Source: JBFFXF01 sp041569895
Lineage (GTDB): Bacteria > Planctomycetota > UBA8108 > JACQVS01
Assembly (NCBI GenBank): GCA_041569895.1
Contig: JBFFXF010000181.1
Location: forward strand, 1 to 14,721
Reading direction: 5' to 3'
DNA: 14,721 nucleotides
Shown in pieces: positions 1 through 6,491 of the stretch (positions are counted from its first letter, which is position 1; each line of letters begins with the position of its first letter). The notes under the pieces were generated by a model, which saw only the letters and a list, made by a program, of their open reading frames with translations, was not told where the DNA came from and did no database searches. Both the position numbers and the translations under genes were made by a program.

Positions 1-244
1 CGTCGAGGTGTCCCTCGAGGTTGTAGCCGTGCAGCTCGGAGACGAGGAGGCGACCGTCCTCGTCCCACGTGATGCCGCTCGGCTCGGCGATCAGCGGCTC
101 GCTCGCGATGAGCTCGATCCGGAAGCCATCCTCCAGCCGGAAGAGCTCGAGACTGCGCTCGGGCGACGAGGGCTGCGGGGCGTCGGTGGCCGGTGTGATC
201 TGCGCGAGCGCGACGGCGGCGGCTACATGGAGGAGCGCGTTCAT
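1..244 (-). CDS. PVC-type membrane-bound dehydrogenase / heme-binding protein, N-terminal part (runs off window)
   Basis: Reading leftward from ATG at 244-242, 81 codons stay open to the window edge, so only the N-terminus is visible. It starts with a short hydrophobic signal-like segment (MNALLHVAAAVALAQIT). A conserved-looking block follows, containing ELFRLEDGFRIELIASEPL and GITWDEDGRLLVSELHGY. This pattern (a xGFxxELxAxEPL block, then a WDExGRLxVxExxGY strand) is what I know from the N-terminal beta-propeller of the secreted membrane-bound dehydrogenase family, common in Planctomycetes and Verrucomicrobia and often carrying a C-terminal CxxCH heme site. The heme region would lie outside the window. 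The start is 6 bp after the stop of the upstream SDR gene, so the two are probably co-transcribed. No strong Shine-Dalgarno sequence is visible, so translation may be coupled. The family call rests on about 80 residues. Confidence 0.72.
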   Translation of the reverse strand, partial: MNALLHVAAAVALAQITPATDAPQPSSPERSLELFRLEDGFRIELIASEPLIAEPSGITWDEDGRLLVSELHGYNLEGHLD

Positions 245-250
245 GTCGAG

Positions 251-1024
251 CTAGTGGGCGGTCCAGCCGCCGTCAACGGTGACCATGCTGCCCGTGACGT
301 AGCTCGCCGCGTCACTGGCGAGAAAGATGGCCGCGCCCTGGATCTCCTCGAGCTTCCCCCAGCGTCCGAGAGCGGTGGCTCCGATGATGAACTTCTTCGC
401 CTCCTCCGTCTCGGCGATCGGGATGTTCATCGGCGTCAGGAAGGGGCCCGGGCAGATGGCGTTGCACGTGACCCCGAAGGGAGCGAGCTCGAGCGCCAGC
501 GCACGCGTCACCTGCACCACCGCGCCCTTGCTCGCCGTGTAGGGCGTCCGGTTCGCGAGCCCGACGAGCCCGAGCGTGCTCCCCATGTTGATGATGCGCC
601 CCGAACGCGCCTCCTTCATGTGGGGCACGACCGCGCGCGAGGCGAGCCATACGCCGTTGACGTTGATGTCGAGGACCTCCCTGAACTGCTCGTAGTCGAG
701 CTCGTCGATGGGGCCCCGGATGTTGATTCCGGCGTTGTTGATGAGCACGTCGATCTTGCCGAGCTCACGCATCGCCGTGTCGACCATGGCGTCGACCTCG
801 GCGGGCGAGGTGACGTCGGCAGCGATGCCGATGGCGCGATGTCCGAAGTCGCTCGCGATGCGCTTCGCCACCGCCGCCGCCTCGTCCGCGTGCCGGCTGG
901 TGATCAGCACGTCGGCCCCGGCAGAGGCAAGCCCGGCGGCCATCGCCTCACCCAGCCCCTTCGAGCCGCCGGTGATGATCGCAGTGCGATTGGAGAGGTC
1001 GAATTGTTTGATTCCGGGGAGCAT
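251..1024 (-). CDS. SDR-family oxidoreductase, gluconate 5-dehydrogenase/FabG-like
   Basis: This is a 257-residue classical short-chain dehydrogenase/reductase of full family length. The NAD(P)-binding TGGSKGLG motif is at residues 18-25, the D70-V71 adenine-contact position follows AA, and NNAG is at 96-99. N121, S149, Y162 and K166 complete the catalytic tetrad. The C-terminus has the usual FLASDAASYVTG and VDGGW motifs. An Arg (R44) at the end of the second beta strand hints at NADP(H) preference. The GRWG segment and the ending VDGGWTAH resemble gluconate 5-dehydrogenase and related sugar-acid reductases more than lipid FabG, but SDR substrates cannot be read from sequence. A GAGGA ribosome-binding site lies 6 nt before ATG at 1024. 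The next gene starts 6 bp after its stop, so a sugar or polyol oxidation role alongside the PVC-type dehydrogenase is plausible (inference). Confidence 0.93.
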   Translation of the reverse strand: MLPGIKQFDLSNRTAIITGGSKGLGEAMAAGLASAGADVLITSRHADEAAAVAKRIASDFGHRAIGIAADVTSPAEVDAMVDTAMRELGKIDVLINNAGINIRGPIDELDYEQFREVLDINVNGVWLASRAVVPHMKEARSGRIINMGSTLGLVGLANRTPYTASKGAVVQVTRALALELAPFGVTCNAICPGPFLTPMNIPIAETEEAKKFIIGATALGRWGKLEEIQGAAIFLASDAASYVTGSMVTVDGGWTAH

Positions 1025-1120
1025 GAGGAATCCTCGGTTCAGTGCGTGGACGCGGACCCGGGCCTCACGAAAGGCATCCGCAGAGTACGCAGATCAGCAC
1101 GATTGCGAAAGAGGGAATTC

Positions 1121-1156
1121 GTCCCCGTCCCCGGTCCCGTGCCCGTGCCCGTGCCC
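1121..1156 (+). repeat. Hexamer tract GTCCCC/GTGCCC (module A, copy 1)
   Basis: Six tandem hexamers: GTCCCC twice, one GGTCCC variant, then GTGCCC three times. The same kind of tract in the same orientation opens the second island at 6233-6286, and the reverse complement precedes sdhA at 9645-9674. It has no coding role that I can support. Confidence 0.9.
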
Positions 1157-1244
1157 GACAAGGCTGCTCTACTCCGCCAGCGACACACTGACGGCAGAGC
1201 AAGGCAAGGAAGGCAGGAAAGCAGGAAGGCAGGAGGGGACGGGA

Positions 1245-1271
1245 ACGCAGATTACGCAGATTACGCAGATT
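1245..1271 (+). repeat. Three tandem ACGCAGATT nonamers (module B, copy 1)
   Basis: Three perfect 9-bp units run head to tail (1245-1253, 1254-1262, 1263-1271). The unit and its left flank form a 17-nt string, ggacgggaacgcagatt (1237-1253), that recurs exactly at 6315-6331, where two further CCGCAGATT units follow. The shared flank suggests duplication of a larger element, not independent slippage. Confidence 0.92.
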
Positions 1272-1283
1272 GGGGACTTCTCT

Positions 1284-1368
1284 CTCGGACCTCGGATCGG
1301 AATCCGAATCGGACTCGGAATCGGTCATCGGAATCGGTATCGGATCTCGGAGTCGGTCATCGGAGTCG
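1284..1368 (+). repeat. CGGAATC-type degenerate tract (module C, copy 1)
   Basis: A run of CTCGG, CGGAAT, CGGACT and CGGAGT units of 5-7 bp with interruptions such as TCATCGG. Closely similar tracts occur at 6382-6456 and 12356-12444. The irregular unit length breaks any reading frame, which argues against coding. Confidence 0.88.
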
Positions 1369-1405
1369 ATCGCCGGGCGTACCGCTGCAGGTGCGGGCGG
1401 TGGCC

Positions 1406-1504
1406 GTGGACCGTGGACCGTGACCGTGGACCGTGGACCGTGGACCGTGACCGTGGACCGTGGACCGTGACCGTGGACCGTGGACCGTGACCGTGACCGT
1501 GACC
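1406..1504 (+). repeat. GTGGACC/GTGACC minisatellite, 99 bp
   Basis: Nine GTGGACC 7-mers and six GTGACC 6-mers tile 1406-1504 with no gap. The order is 7-7-6, 7-7-7-6, 7-7-6, 7-7-6-6-6, so most of the array is a 20-bp higher-order unit. It ends 7 bp from the stop codon (1512-1514) of the minus-strand esterase-like gene. The tract is not found elsewhere in the window. The alternation of two unit lengths differing by one G suggests unequal exchange or slippage acting on a 20-bp block. Confidence 0.95.
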
Positions 1505-1511
1505 GATTCAA

Positions 1512-3236
1512 TCACTCCCCCCCGACCATCTCCACCAACCGCTCCCCGACCGTGCCCCGCATCGCGAACAGCCCCGTCCCCCCATGCTCGCTGAATCGCA
1601 CCGCGTACCCCCGCGCCGCGAGGACGTCCCGCAGGTGCCGGTTGCGCTCGCGCAGGGTGTCGGGGTCGAGCCGGCCGGCCTCGATGGCGAAGCGCACCGG
1701 CGCGCGTTCCGCTGTCGCGATCCGCGCAGCCAGCCAGCCGGGAGGTCGGTCGTCGGGGAGCGAGAAGTCGGCCGATTGCGCGATGGCGCCGCCGAAGACC
1801 TGCGGGTGTTCGAGCGCGCAGTAGGCGGCCATGGCGGCGCCGTGTCCGACGCCGCCGATCACCGTGTCGTCCGCGCGCGCTCCGGCCCGGAGTGTCCGTC
1901 GCGCCCACGGGACGAGCTCGGTGGCGAGGAATCTCGCGAACGCATCGGAGTAGGCGAGGTCGCGCCGTCTCGTTCCGCGGCTGTCGACGAGGAGGGCGAC
2001 GGTGGGGGGGATGCGCTTTTCGGCGTGCAGGTTGTCGAGGACGGTGCGCACCGGGATCGGCGAGCGGTACGTCTCGCCGTCGAGCAGCACGACGAGCTTC
2101 GCGGGACCGTTGCTCGCGCCGCCGCCCTCCCGGCCCGATTCGGCCCGGCCCGGCGGCGCGTAGACCCACACGACTCGGTCCTCATCGAGCGCCACGCTGT
2201 GGAGCGACTCGCGGAAGAGCCTCCCGCGCGGGCGGTCCGGGACGCGTGCGATCCAGTGCTGCTCCGGGGCCTCCGGCATGACGACGGCCGGCGCATCGCC
2301 GAACGTCGTCGGATTGAACGGGTCGCCGGCGTCGACGAGCACCGTGACGCGTCGCGCCGGCCGATCGCCCGTCGCCGGAAGACTCACGCCGCGCTCGACG
2401 CGGAAGCCGTAGACGAAGCGCGCGTCCGCCGGGACGCGCTCGGAACGGTGCCAGAGCGTCGTCTCGCCGAGTCGGCGCATCGGCTTCGGTCCGTGGTGCG
2501 GCACGCCGCCCGTGAGGCGCACGGCGCTCTCGCCCCCCTCCCCGCGCCACACGAACGTCACCAGCCGGTCGCCGCCGCCGTGGTCTCCCGGAAGCGGCTC
2601 GATCAGCGGGGCGTGGCCGGTGATCGCCGCGCAGAACTCCGAGACCGCCGCCGCACCGCGCTCCGAGGCGGCGCGCTCGAGCGCGGCGAGCCGCGGGCTC
2701 GCGAGGCCGCTGTCGTCTCCGGCGACGCCGTCAGCGAGCGCGCCGTCGACGCGCACCTCGGCCTCGCGCTGGTATCGGAGCTGCCAGCCGGAGTCGTTGC
2801 GCTCCCAGACATCCTCGAGCAACGACTCGCGCAGGCGCCGGCCGGCCGACCCGCGTGACCGATAGACCATCACCCGCCGCATGTCGGCGACGACCCGATC
2901 CGCGTCCACCTCGTGCAGTTTCTCGACGTCGAACGCCACGAGGTCGTAGTCGTGCGCCTCGAACTCGCCGAGCCAGACGCGCCGCCACGGGCCGCGATCG
3001 GTGGTGCTCCCGTCGGTGCCCTCGAAGACGAAGTCGAGCGAGAACGCGCTCATGAACGCCCGCACGTCCTCGGTGCGCATCGACGACGCGAGCCTCTCGT
3101 AGACCTCGAGGACCGGCACCGGCAGCGAACGGTCCTCGGCGGCGATCGGCGCCCCGAAGCCGATGGCGATCGTGGCGAGGAGCACGGGGGGCATCGAACG
3201 CGACCGGCGCTGCGCTGCGCGCGCTGGGGTGGACAT
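1512..3236 (-). CDS. Secreted NTF2-like + enterochelin-esterase-like protein, probable pseudoesterase
   Basis: About 574 residues from ATG at 3236. A TTG two codons upstream (3242) is an alternative start; GGAGG lies 11 nt before the ATG and 5 nt before the TTG. A twin-Arg-rich, hydrophobic N-terminus (residues about 9-33) looks like a signal peptide. Residues about 40-165 resemble an NTF2/SnoaL-like fold. Residues about 225-360 match the Fes/enterochelin-esterase N-terminal domain (VTFVWRG, LWHRSE, DPFNPTTFG, then WVYAPPG). An esterase-D alpha/beta-hydrolase domain fills the rest (VVLLDGE, VALLVDSRGTRRRDL). In this family the nucleophile elbow is GxSxG and the His sits in GGHD. Here the elbow reads GVGHG, with Gly464 in place of Ser, and the His region reads HGGTG, with Thr554 in place of His. 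Hydrolysis by the usual mechanism is therefore unlikely; a binding or structural role, or a shifted active site, is possible. No siderophore genes lie nearby. Confidence 0.82.
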   Translation of the reverse strand: MSTPARAAQRRSRSMPPVLLATIAIGFGAPIAAEDRSLPVPVLEVYERLASSMRTEDVRAFMSAFSLDFVFEGTDGSTTDRGPWRRVWLGEFEAHDYDLVAFDVEKLHEVDADRVVADMRRVMVYRSRGSAGRRLRESLLEDVWERNDSGWQLRYQREAEVRVDGALADGVAGDDSGLASPRLAALERAASERGAAAVSEFCAAITGHAPLIEPLPGDHGGGDRLVTFVWRGEGGESAVRLTGGVPHHGPKPMRRLGETTLWHRSERVPADARFVYGFRVERGVSLPATGDRPARRVTVLVDAGDPFNPTTFGDAPAVVMPEAPEQHWIARVPDRPRGRLFRESLHSVALDEDRVVWVYAPPGRAESGREGGGASNGPAKLVVLLDGETYRSPIPVRTVLDNLHAEKRIPPTVALLVDSRGTRRRDLAYSDAFARFLATELVPWARRTLRAGARADDTVIGGVGHGAAMAAYCALEHPQVFGGAIAQSADFSLPDDRPPGWLAARIATAERAPVRFAIEAGRLDPDTLRERNRHLRDVLAARGYAVRFSEHGGTGLFAMRGTVGERLVEMVGGE

Positions 3237-3273
3237 GGTCAAGGAAGCCTCCGTTCATAAGTAGGTCGGCGCG

Positions 3274-3279
3274 ATTATG
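3274..3279 (-). promoter_or_regulatory. Possible -10 element for the esterase-like gene
   Basis: The minus strand reads CATAAT, a 5/6 match to TATAAT, about 38 bp upstream of the start codon in an otherwise GC-rich stretch. No convincing TTGACA-like element sits 16-18 bp upstream, so this is weak. Confidence 0.25.
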
Positions 3280-3435
3280 AGTGGTGTGGCTGGCCGAGCG
3301 ATTCTTCGTCCTGGCGCGAAGCGAGGCCGAGGCGATACAACGGAGAGTATCGTCGAGGCCGAGCGACAAAGCTCAGGGCGGAGAAGCGCCGGCCAGACGC
3401 CCTCTCAGAATCGTGCCGGCCTACAGAGATCCCCA

Positions 3436-3454
3436 CCACGTTCCTGGAACGTGG
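3436..3454. promoter_or_regulatory. Inverted repeat CCACGTTCC-T-GGAACGTGG
   Basis: Two 9-bp arms are perfect reverse complements around a single T. With so tight a centre it is more like a dimeric-regulator operator than an RNA hairpin, although a 7-bp stem with a 5-nt loop is possible. It lies 200 bp upstream of the minus-strand gene start and 252 bp upstream of the plus-strand one. No T-run follows, so it is not a terminator. Confidence 0.4.
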
Positions 3455-3705
3455 AGAGATCGCATGCGAACACGTTGCTGCGAGTCGTGTCGGGTCGGCG
3501 GAGCTCGACGCGGTGTTTCCGCGCGCGCCGCGCCCGCTCGGAGTCGCCCATGGTACCACGCGTTTTCGGAAGAATCATCGGCGCCGCCCGCGGCGGATCG
3601 CGCTCAAGTTCCCTCGCGAAGATCTCCGAGAAGCAAGGAGACTGGGCGAAGAGTTCCCCGCGACAGTCGAACGGAATGGCAATCGGCAATCGGGAGGTCC
3701 ACGGA

Positions 3706-4122
3706 ATGAAACGCGCGGTGATTATCAGCGTCGTTCTCGTCACTGTCGCCCACGTGACGTCGTCGTGCATGCTCAGCGGCATGGCGTATGCTGACCGGGC
3801 CGTCGGGTACTCGGTCACCAAGGGCAATCTCGTCCGCGTCGACAACCTCGCCACCGAGGAGAAGCATCACCTCTCCGACGGTGTCGCGATCCACGTGCCC
3901 GATCCCGGATGCAGCGTCGTCATGCGTCTCGGCGAGCCGCTGCAGGTGATCGAGCTGATCCCGGGAAGCATCCTCGTCCTCGGCGAGGAGGCGGACTGGG
4001 TGCTGCAGCCCTACGGCGTCACCGGCGAGCTCGGCGCACCGCGACAGACGGTCGTGCCGATGCCGGTTCCGTCGGAAAAGCCGCGCAAGAAGATCGACCA
4101 CTCGAATCCGCCGTCCGAGTGA
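3706..4122 (+). CDS. Small exported or lipoprotein-like hypothetical protein
   Basis: 138 residues. ATG 3706 is chosen because GGAGG (3693-3697) lies 8 nt upstream and the protein then begins with a textbook export signal: MKR, a hydrophobic stretch at residues 4-17, then TSSC. C21 could be a lipidation site, although TSSC is a poor lipobox; signal peptidase I cleavage after AYA (residue 29) is equally possible. The mature part is short and probably beta-rich (KGNLVRVDNL, VIELIPGSILVLGEEADWVL) and ends in a Pro/Lys-rich tail. I do not recognise the family. It converges with the BRCT-HTH-TPR gene with only 10 bp between the stops, so a shared 3' region is likely. Confidence 0.75.
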   Translation: MKRAVIISVVLVTVAHVTSSCMLSGMAYADRAVGYSVTKGNLVRVDNLATEEKHHLSDGVAIHVPDPGCSVVMRLGEPLQVIELIPGSILVLGEEADWVLQPYGVTGELGAPRQTVVPMPVPSEKPRKKIDHSNPPSE

Positions 4123-4132
4123 CGCGGCGGGA

Positions 4133-5314
4133 TCACTCGTTGGGAACGCGCTCGGGGATCTGACGCAGGCGCTCCCGGACGCGATCCGCCCACGGGCTGT
4201 CGGGGTCCTCCTCGAGGTAGGCGAGCCAGTGCCGCCGCGCGTCGGCGGCGTTTCCCATCTGGAAGTACGTCTCGGCGAGGTTGTAGTGCGCGTCGGCGTA
4301 GTCCGGCGCGATGGAGATCGCCCGTCGCAGCGCCGCGACGCCGCCCTCGTGGTCGCCCAGCTCGCTGAGCACGTTGCCGAGGTTGTTCCAGGCCTCGACG
4401 TACTTCGGCTCGAGCTCGATCGCCTGCCGGAAGCGCTCGACCGACTGCTCCCGGCGCTCCTGGAGGTAGAGCACGTTCGCGAGGTTGAAGCAGATCTCGG
4501 CGCGCGGCCCGCCGAGAAGCAGCGCCTGCTGGTACGCCTCGGACGCGCCCTCGAGGTCGCCGTCGTCCTCGCAGTGGAGCCCGATGGCGAACCACTCGTC
4601 GACCGTCCTCGGCGTGCGCTCGACGATCGGCGTCGCGGCTTCCCTCGCCGCCTCGACGAAGTCGAAGACCAGCTGGCCGCCCGGCTCGGCCAGCGCGCCT
4701 CCCTCGAGCCGCACCAGCAGCCCCGATCCGGACCGTACCAGCGGCACGCCGGAGAGGGTCGGCGCCATGTCGGGAAACCACTTCCGCAGGCGCTCGAGGC
4801 TGCGGCGCACGGTCGTTTCCGAGATGCCGCTCTCGACGAGCTCACACAGCCGCTTGGCGTCGGCCACCTGGCGGAAGTCGAAGTAGGCGAGGCGGTGAAC
4901 CGTCCTCACCGGGGCCACGAGGCCGTTGCGCACCCACGACAGGATGCGGCTCCGGCGAATGCCGAGGATGCGCGCGAGCTGCGCGGCGGTGAAGGCCCGC
5001 TGCACGTTGCCGGCGGTCTCCTGCAGTCCGAGCACCTCGAGGAAACGATCCTCGGAGAGGATCTCCGGCGCGGCTCGCTCCTCGTGAAGCGCATGGGCGC
5101 GCTCGAGCTTGCGGGTGAGCCGCCCCTGGGCGTCGAGCGGCCAGCCCTCGCGACCGACGACGAGGTAGTCGGTGTCGCTCTCGGGCATCTCGACGACGCG
5201 GGCGCCGCGCTCGACCACGTGACGCGTCGCCTCCTCGCGCGTCATCGACGCCAGCTTGCCCGTGAACGCGAAGATCTTCCCCGCGACGACGTCGGGGGAG
5301 GGTTCGATGGCCAC
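4133..5314 (-). CDS. BRCT + MerR-type HTH + TPR protein linked to the NHEJ ligase
   Basis: About 393 residues. Residues about 12-96 form a bacterial (LigA-like) BRCT domain: FTGKLASMTREEA, a predicted helix, GARVV, DYLVVG, KLERAHAL, and a terminal EILSEDRFLEVLG. Residues about 105-185 are a MerR/HTH_17-type winged helix: FTAAQLARILGI, RILSWVRNGLV, YFDFRQVADAKRL, then a helical ISETTVRRSLERLRKWFPD. After a short beta-rich linker, residues about 240-390 contain at least four TPR units, including YVEAWNNLGNVLSELGDHE and YADAHYNLAETYFQMGNAA. The start is GTG 5314, with AGGAG 5 nt upstream inside the end of the ligase gene; GTG 5320, overlapping the ligase stop as GTGA, is the alternative. Either way it is translationally linked to the ligase. 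BRCT suggests recruitment to DNA-repair proteins, HTH suggests DNA binding and TPR a protein scaffold. I know of no named family with this exact combination; its role in end joining is inferred from context. Confidence 0.88.
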   Translation of the reverse strand: MAIEPSPDVVAGKIFAFTGKLASMTREEATRHVVERGARVVEMPESDTDYLVVGREGWPLDAQGRLTRKLERAHALHEERAAPEILSEDRFLEVLGLQETAGNVQRAFTAAQLARILGIRRSRILSWVRNGLVAPVRTVHRLAYFDFRQVADAKRLCELVESGISETTVRRSLERLRKWFPDMAPTLSGVPLVRSGSGLLVRLEGGALAEPGGQLVFDFVEAAREAATPIVERTPRTVDEWFAIGLHCEDDGDLEGASEAYQQALLLGGPRAEICFNLANVLYLQERREQSVERFRQAIELEPKYVEAWNNLGNVLSELGDHEGGVAALRRAISIAPDYADAHYNLAETYFQMGNAADARRHWLAYLEEDPDSPWADRVRERLRQIPERVPNE

Positions 5315-5316
5315 GG

Positions 5317-6228
5317 TCACTCCTCTATGAGCCCCTCGAAGACGGGAGCCCGAAACTCCCCACTTCCGGTTCGCTCCGAGTAAGTTACCTTGCAGTAAAG
5401 CCCGGGCTCAACCCATTTCCCGCGGATCCCGCACCGGACGATCGGCCGCGACCGCAGGCGCTCGCGGAGCAGGCGATTGAGCCGATCGCGCATCGCCGAG
5501 TCGATCCCGGAGCCGACGCGCCCGGCGGGGCGCAGCTCCCCGTCCTCCTCCGTGGCGACGATGAGGCTGCGGATGTCGTCGTCGCCGGCGGGAACGAAGC
5601 CGATGATGGCGCACAGCGTCGACAGCCGGCGCTTGATCTTGATCCAGGCGTCGGTGCGGCGTCCCGGCAGGTAACGGCTCGACAGCCGCTTGGCCACGGT
5701 GCCCTCGAGCTCGCGCTCGCAGGCGGCCCGGTGAAACGCCACGCCGCCCCCGACCACGCCCTCGGAGAACACCAGACAGCGCTCGTCGAGCGCGCCGGCG
5801 GTCTCCTCGAGTCGCTCGCGGCGCGACGACAGGGGCTCGTCGAGCACCGGATCGAAGGCGGAGTAGAGCTGGTCGAACACGATGTACGTCACGGGCGTCG
5901 CGCGCGCGGCCGTCTCCGCCTTGCGCGGCGCGCGGATCTGCTCGCGGGAGAGCAGCAGGCCGAAGTCCGGCTTGCCCTCGCGAAGGACGACGATCTCGCC
6001 ATCGAGCACGGTCCCCGCCGGCAGCCCGCCGAGCACGGCGAGCTCGGGGTAGCGCCACGTGACGTCGAACTCCCGCCGGTTCATCAACCGACAGGAGCCA
6101 CCCTCGACAAAGGCGAGCACCCGCGTGCCGTCCCACTTGATCTCGAAGACGTGCTCGTCGGAGTCGAAGGCCTCCCCGGAGCGCGCCAGCATCGGCTGGA
6201 TAAACGCGGGCAGCTTGCGTGACGCCAT
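5317..6228 (-). CDS. Stand-alone LigD-type ATP-dependent DNA ligase
   Basis: 303 residues, the size of a LigD ligase module alone. The adenylation nucleophile is K31 in EIKWDGTR (motif I). DGE at 76-78 is motif III, TYIVFDQL at 114-121 is motif IIIa, EGTVAK at 175-180 is motif IV and WIKIK at 195-199 is motif V, followed by an OB-fold region ending in EFRAPVFEGL. These are the nucleotidyltransferase motifs of bacterial NHEJ ligases (LEGxVAKRxxSxYxPGRRxxxWxKIK). The LigD polymerase and phosphoesterase domains are absent and not encoded elsewhere in the window. It seals ends held by Ku. It is downstream of ku on the same strand and is followed within a few bases by the BRCT-HTH-TPR gene. ATG 6228 is preceded by a GGGGAC hexamer array in place of an ordinary leader. 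Confidence 0.93.
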   Translation of the reverse strand: MASRKLPAFIQPMLARSGEAFDSDEHVFEIKWDGTRVLAFVEGGSCRLMNRREFDVTWRYPELAVLGGLPAGTVLDGEIVVLREGKPDFGLLLSREQIRAPRKAETAARATPVTYIVFDQLYSAFDPVLDEPLSSRRERLEETAGALDERCLVFSEGVVGGGVAFHRAACERELEGTVAKRLSSRYLPGRRTDAWIKIKRRLSTLCAIIGFVPAGDDDIRSLIVATEEDGELRPAGRVGSGIDSAMRDRLNRLLRERLRSRPIVRCGIRGKWVEPGLYCKVTYSERTGSGEFRAPVFEGLIEE

Positions 6229-6232
6229 CGTC

Positions 6233-6286
6233 GTCCCCGTCCCCGTCCCCGTTCCCGTTCCCGTCCCCGTTCCCGTTCCCGTGCCC
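6233..6286 (+). repeat. Nine hexamers GTCCCC/GTTCCC/GTGCCC (module A, copy 2)
   Basis: Nine hexamers without a gap: GTCCCC x3, GTTCCC x2, GTCCCC, GTTCCC x2, GTGCCC. On the minus strand, where the ligase is read, this becomes a (GGGAAC/GGGGAC) array that stops 4 nt before the ATG at 6228. A GGGGA in the array lies at a workable distance to act as ribosome-binding sequence, so copy-number change could shift expression (inference). Confidence 0.93.
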
Positions 6287-6322
6287 GAACGAAAGCGCGG
6301 CCGACGTACGACAAGGACGGGA

Positions 6323-6349
6323 ACGCAGATTCCGCAGATTCCGCAGATT
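6323..6349 (+). repeat. ACGCAGATT + two CCGCAGATT nonamers (module B, copy 2)
   Basis: Three tandem 9-mers; the first is ACGCAGATT and the next two are CCGCAGATT. The first unit and its left flank match 1237-1253 over 17 nt without mismatch. It occupies the same order and orientation between a hexamer tract and a CGGAATC tract as at 1245-1271. Confidence 0.92.
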
Positions 6350-6381
6350 GAGGAAAAGAACTTGCTGCCTCGGTGCTCTGT

Positions 6382-6479
6382 CTCGGAATCGGACCTCGGA
6401 ATCGGATCTCCGAGTCGGATCTCGGAATCGGAATCGGAGTCGGGTCTCGGACTCCGACCCGATCGAGCACGAGCACGAA
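6382..6479 (+). repeat. CGGAATC-type tract plus GATCGAGCACGAG tail (module C, copy 2)
   Basis: Degenerate CTCGGAATCGG-like units occupy 6382-6456. GATCGAGCACGAGCACGAA follows at 6461-6479 and resembles the start of the GATCGAGGACGAGGAC array at 12444-12473. It ends 13 bp from the ku stop codon (6492-6494), so it forms the 3' flank of ku and the leader of the ligase gene. Confidence 0.85.
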
Positions 6480-6491
6480 TGGACGAGCCCG

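Larger units (their letters stand above)
1025..1511. other. 487-bp gene-free spacer filled with simple repeats
   Basis: This spacer lies between the start of the SDR gene and the stop of the esterase-like gene, both on the minus strand. I see no credible gene. Several frames stay open through it, but only because low-complexity repeats lack stops, and their translations are SESESD- and TVDRDRGPW-like. In order it holds a diverged CGCAGA-type stretch (about 1079-1094), GTCCCC/GTGCCC hexamers, a purine-rich AAGGCAGGA-like stretch (1201-1237), an ACGCAGATT triplet, a CGGAATC tract, and a GTGGACC/GTGACC array. The individual tracts are listed separately. The promoter of the SDR gene should also lie here but I could not place it. 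Confidence 0.85.
3237..3705. other. 469-bp divergent intergenic region, no gene seen
   Basis: This region separates the minus-strand esterase-like gene from the plus-strand small exported protein. One plus frame is open from 3277 into the downstream gene, but its first 140 or so residues are Arg/Ser-rich with no domain. The downstream gene has a clear ribosome-binding site and signal sequence at its own ATG, so I treat the upstream part as untranslated. The region holds a 19-bp near-perfect inverted repeat (3436-3454) and a short doubled GGCAATC (about 3678-3691). Its base composition is less GC-extreme than that of the genes. Promoters for both flanking genes should lie here. Confidence 0.7.

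Noticed and set aside
1270..1470. ORFs through the repeat islands (SESESD- or TVDRGPW-like peptides)
   Set aside because: Open in several frames because simple repeats lack stops; unit lengths of 5-7 bp break the frame.
1121..1504. CRISPR array
   Set aside because: Units are 6-9 bp and contiguous, without unique spacers or cas genes.
1584..2858. Long plus-strand ORF (424 codons) opposite the esterase-like gene
   Set aside because: Composition is Arg/Ala/Val-rich with no domain; the minus-strand frame carries recognisable motifs and a signal peptide. A shadow caused by high GC.
3277..3705. N-terminal extension of the small exported protein
   Set aside because: The extension is Arg/Ser-rich and domain-free; the internal ATG 3706 has a good ribosome-binding site followed by an export signal.
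4117..4138. Hairpin GAGTGA/TCACTC between convergent genes as a bidirectional terminator
   Set aside because: Both genes simply end in Glu-TGA, which creates the symmetry; the stem is 6 bp with a 10-nt loop and no T-run.
4229..5383. Plus-strand ORF opposite the BRCT-HTH-TPR gene
   Set aside because: Antisense to a frame with three clear domains; the translation has no motif.
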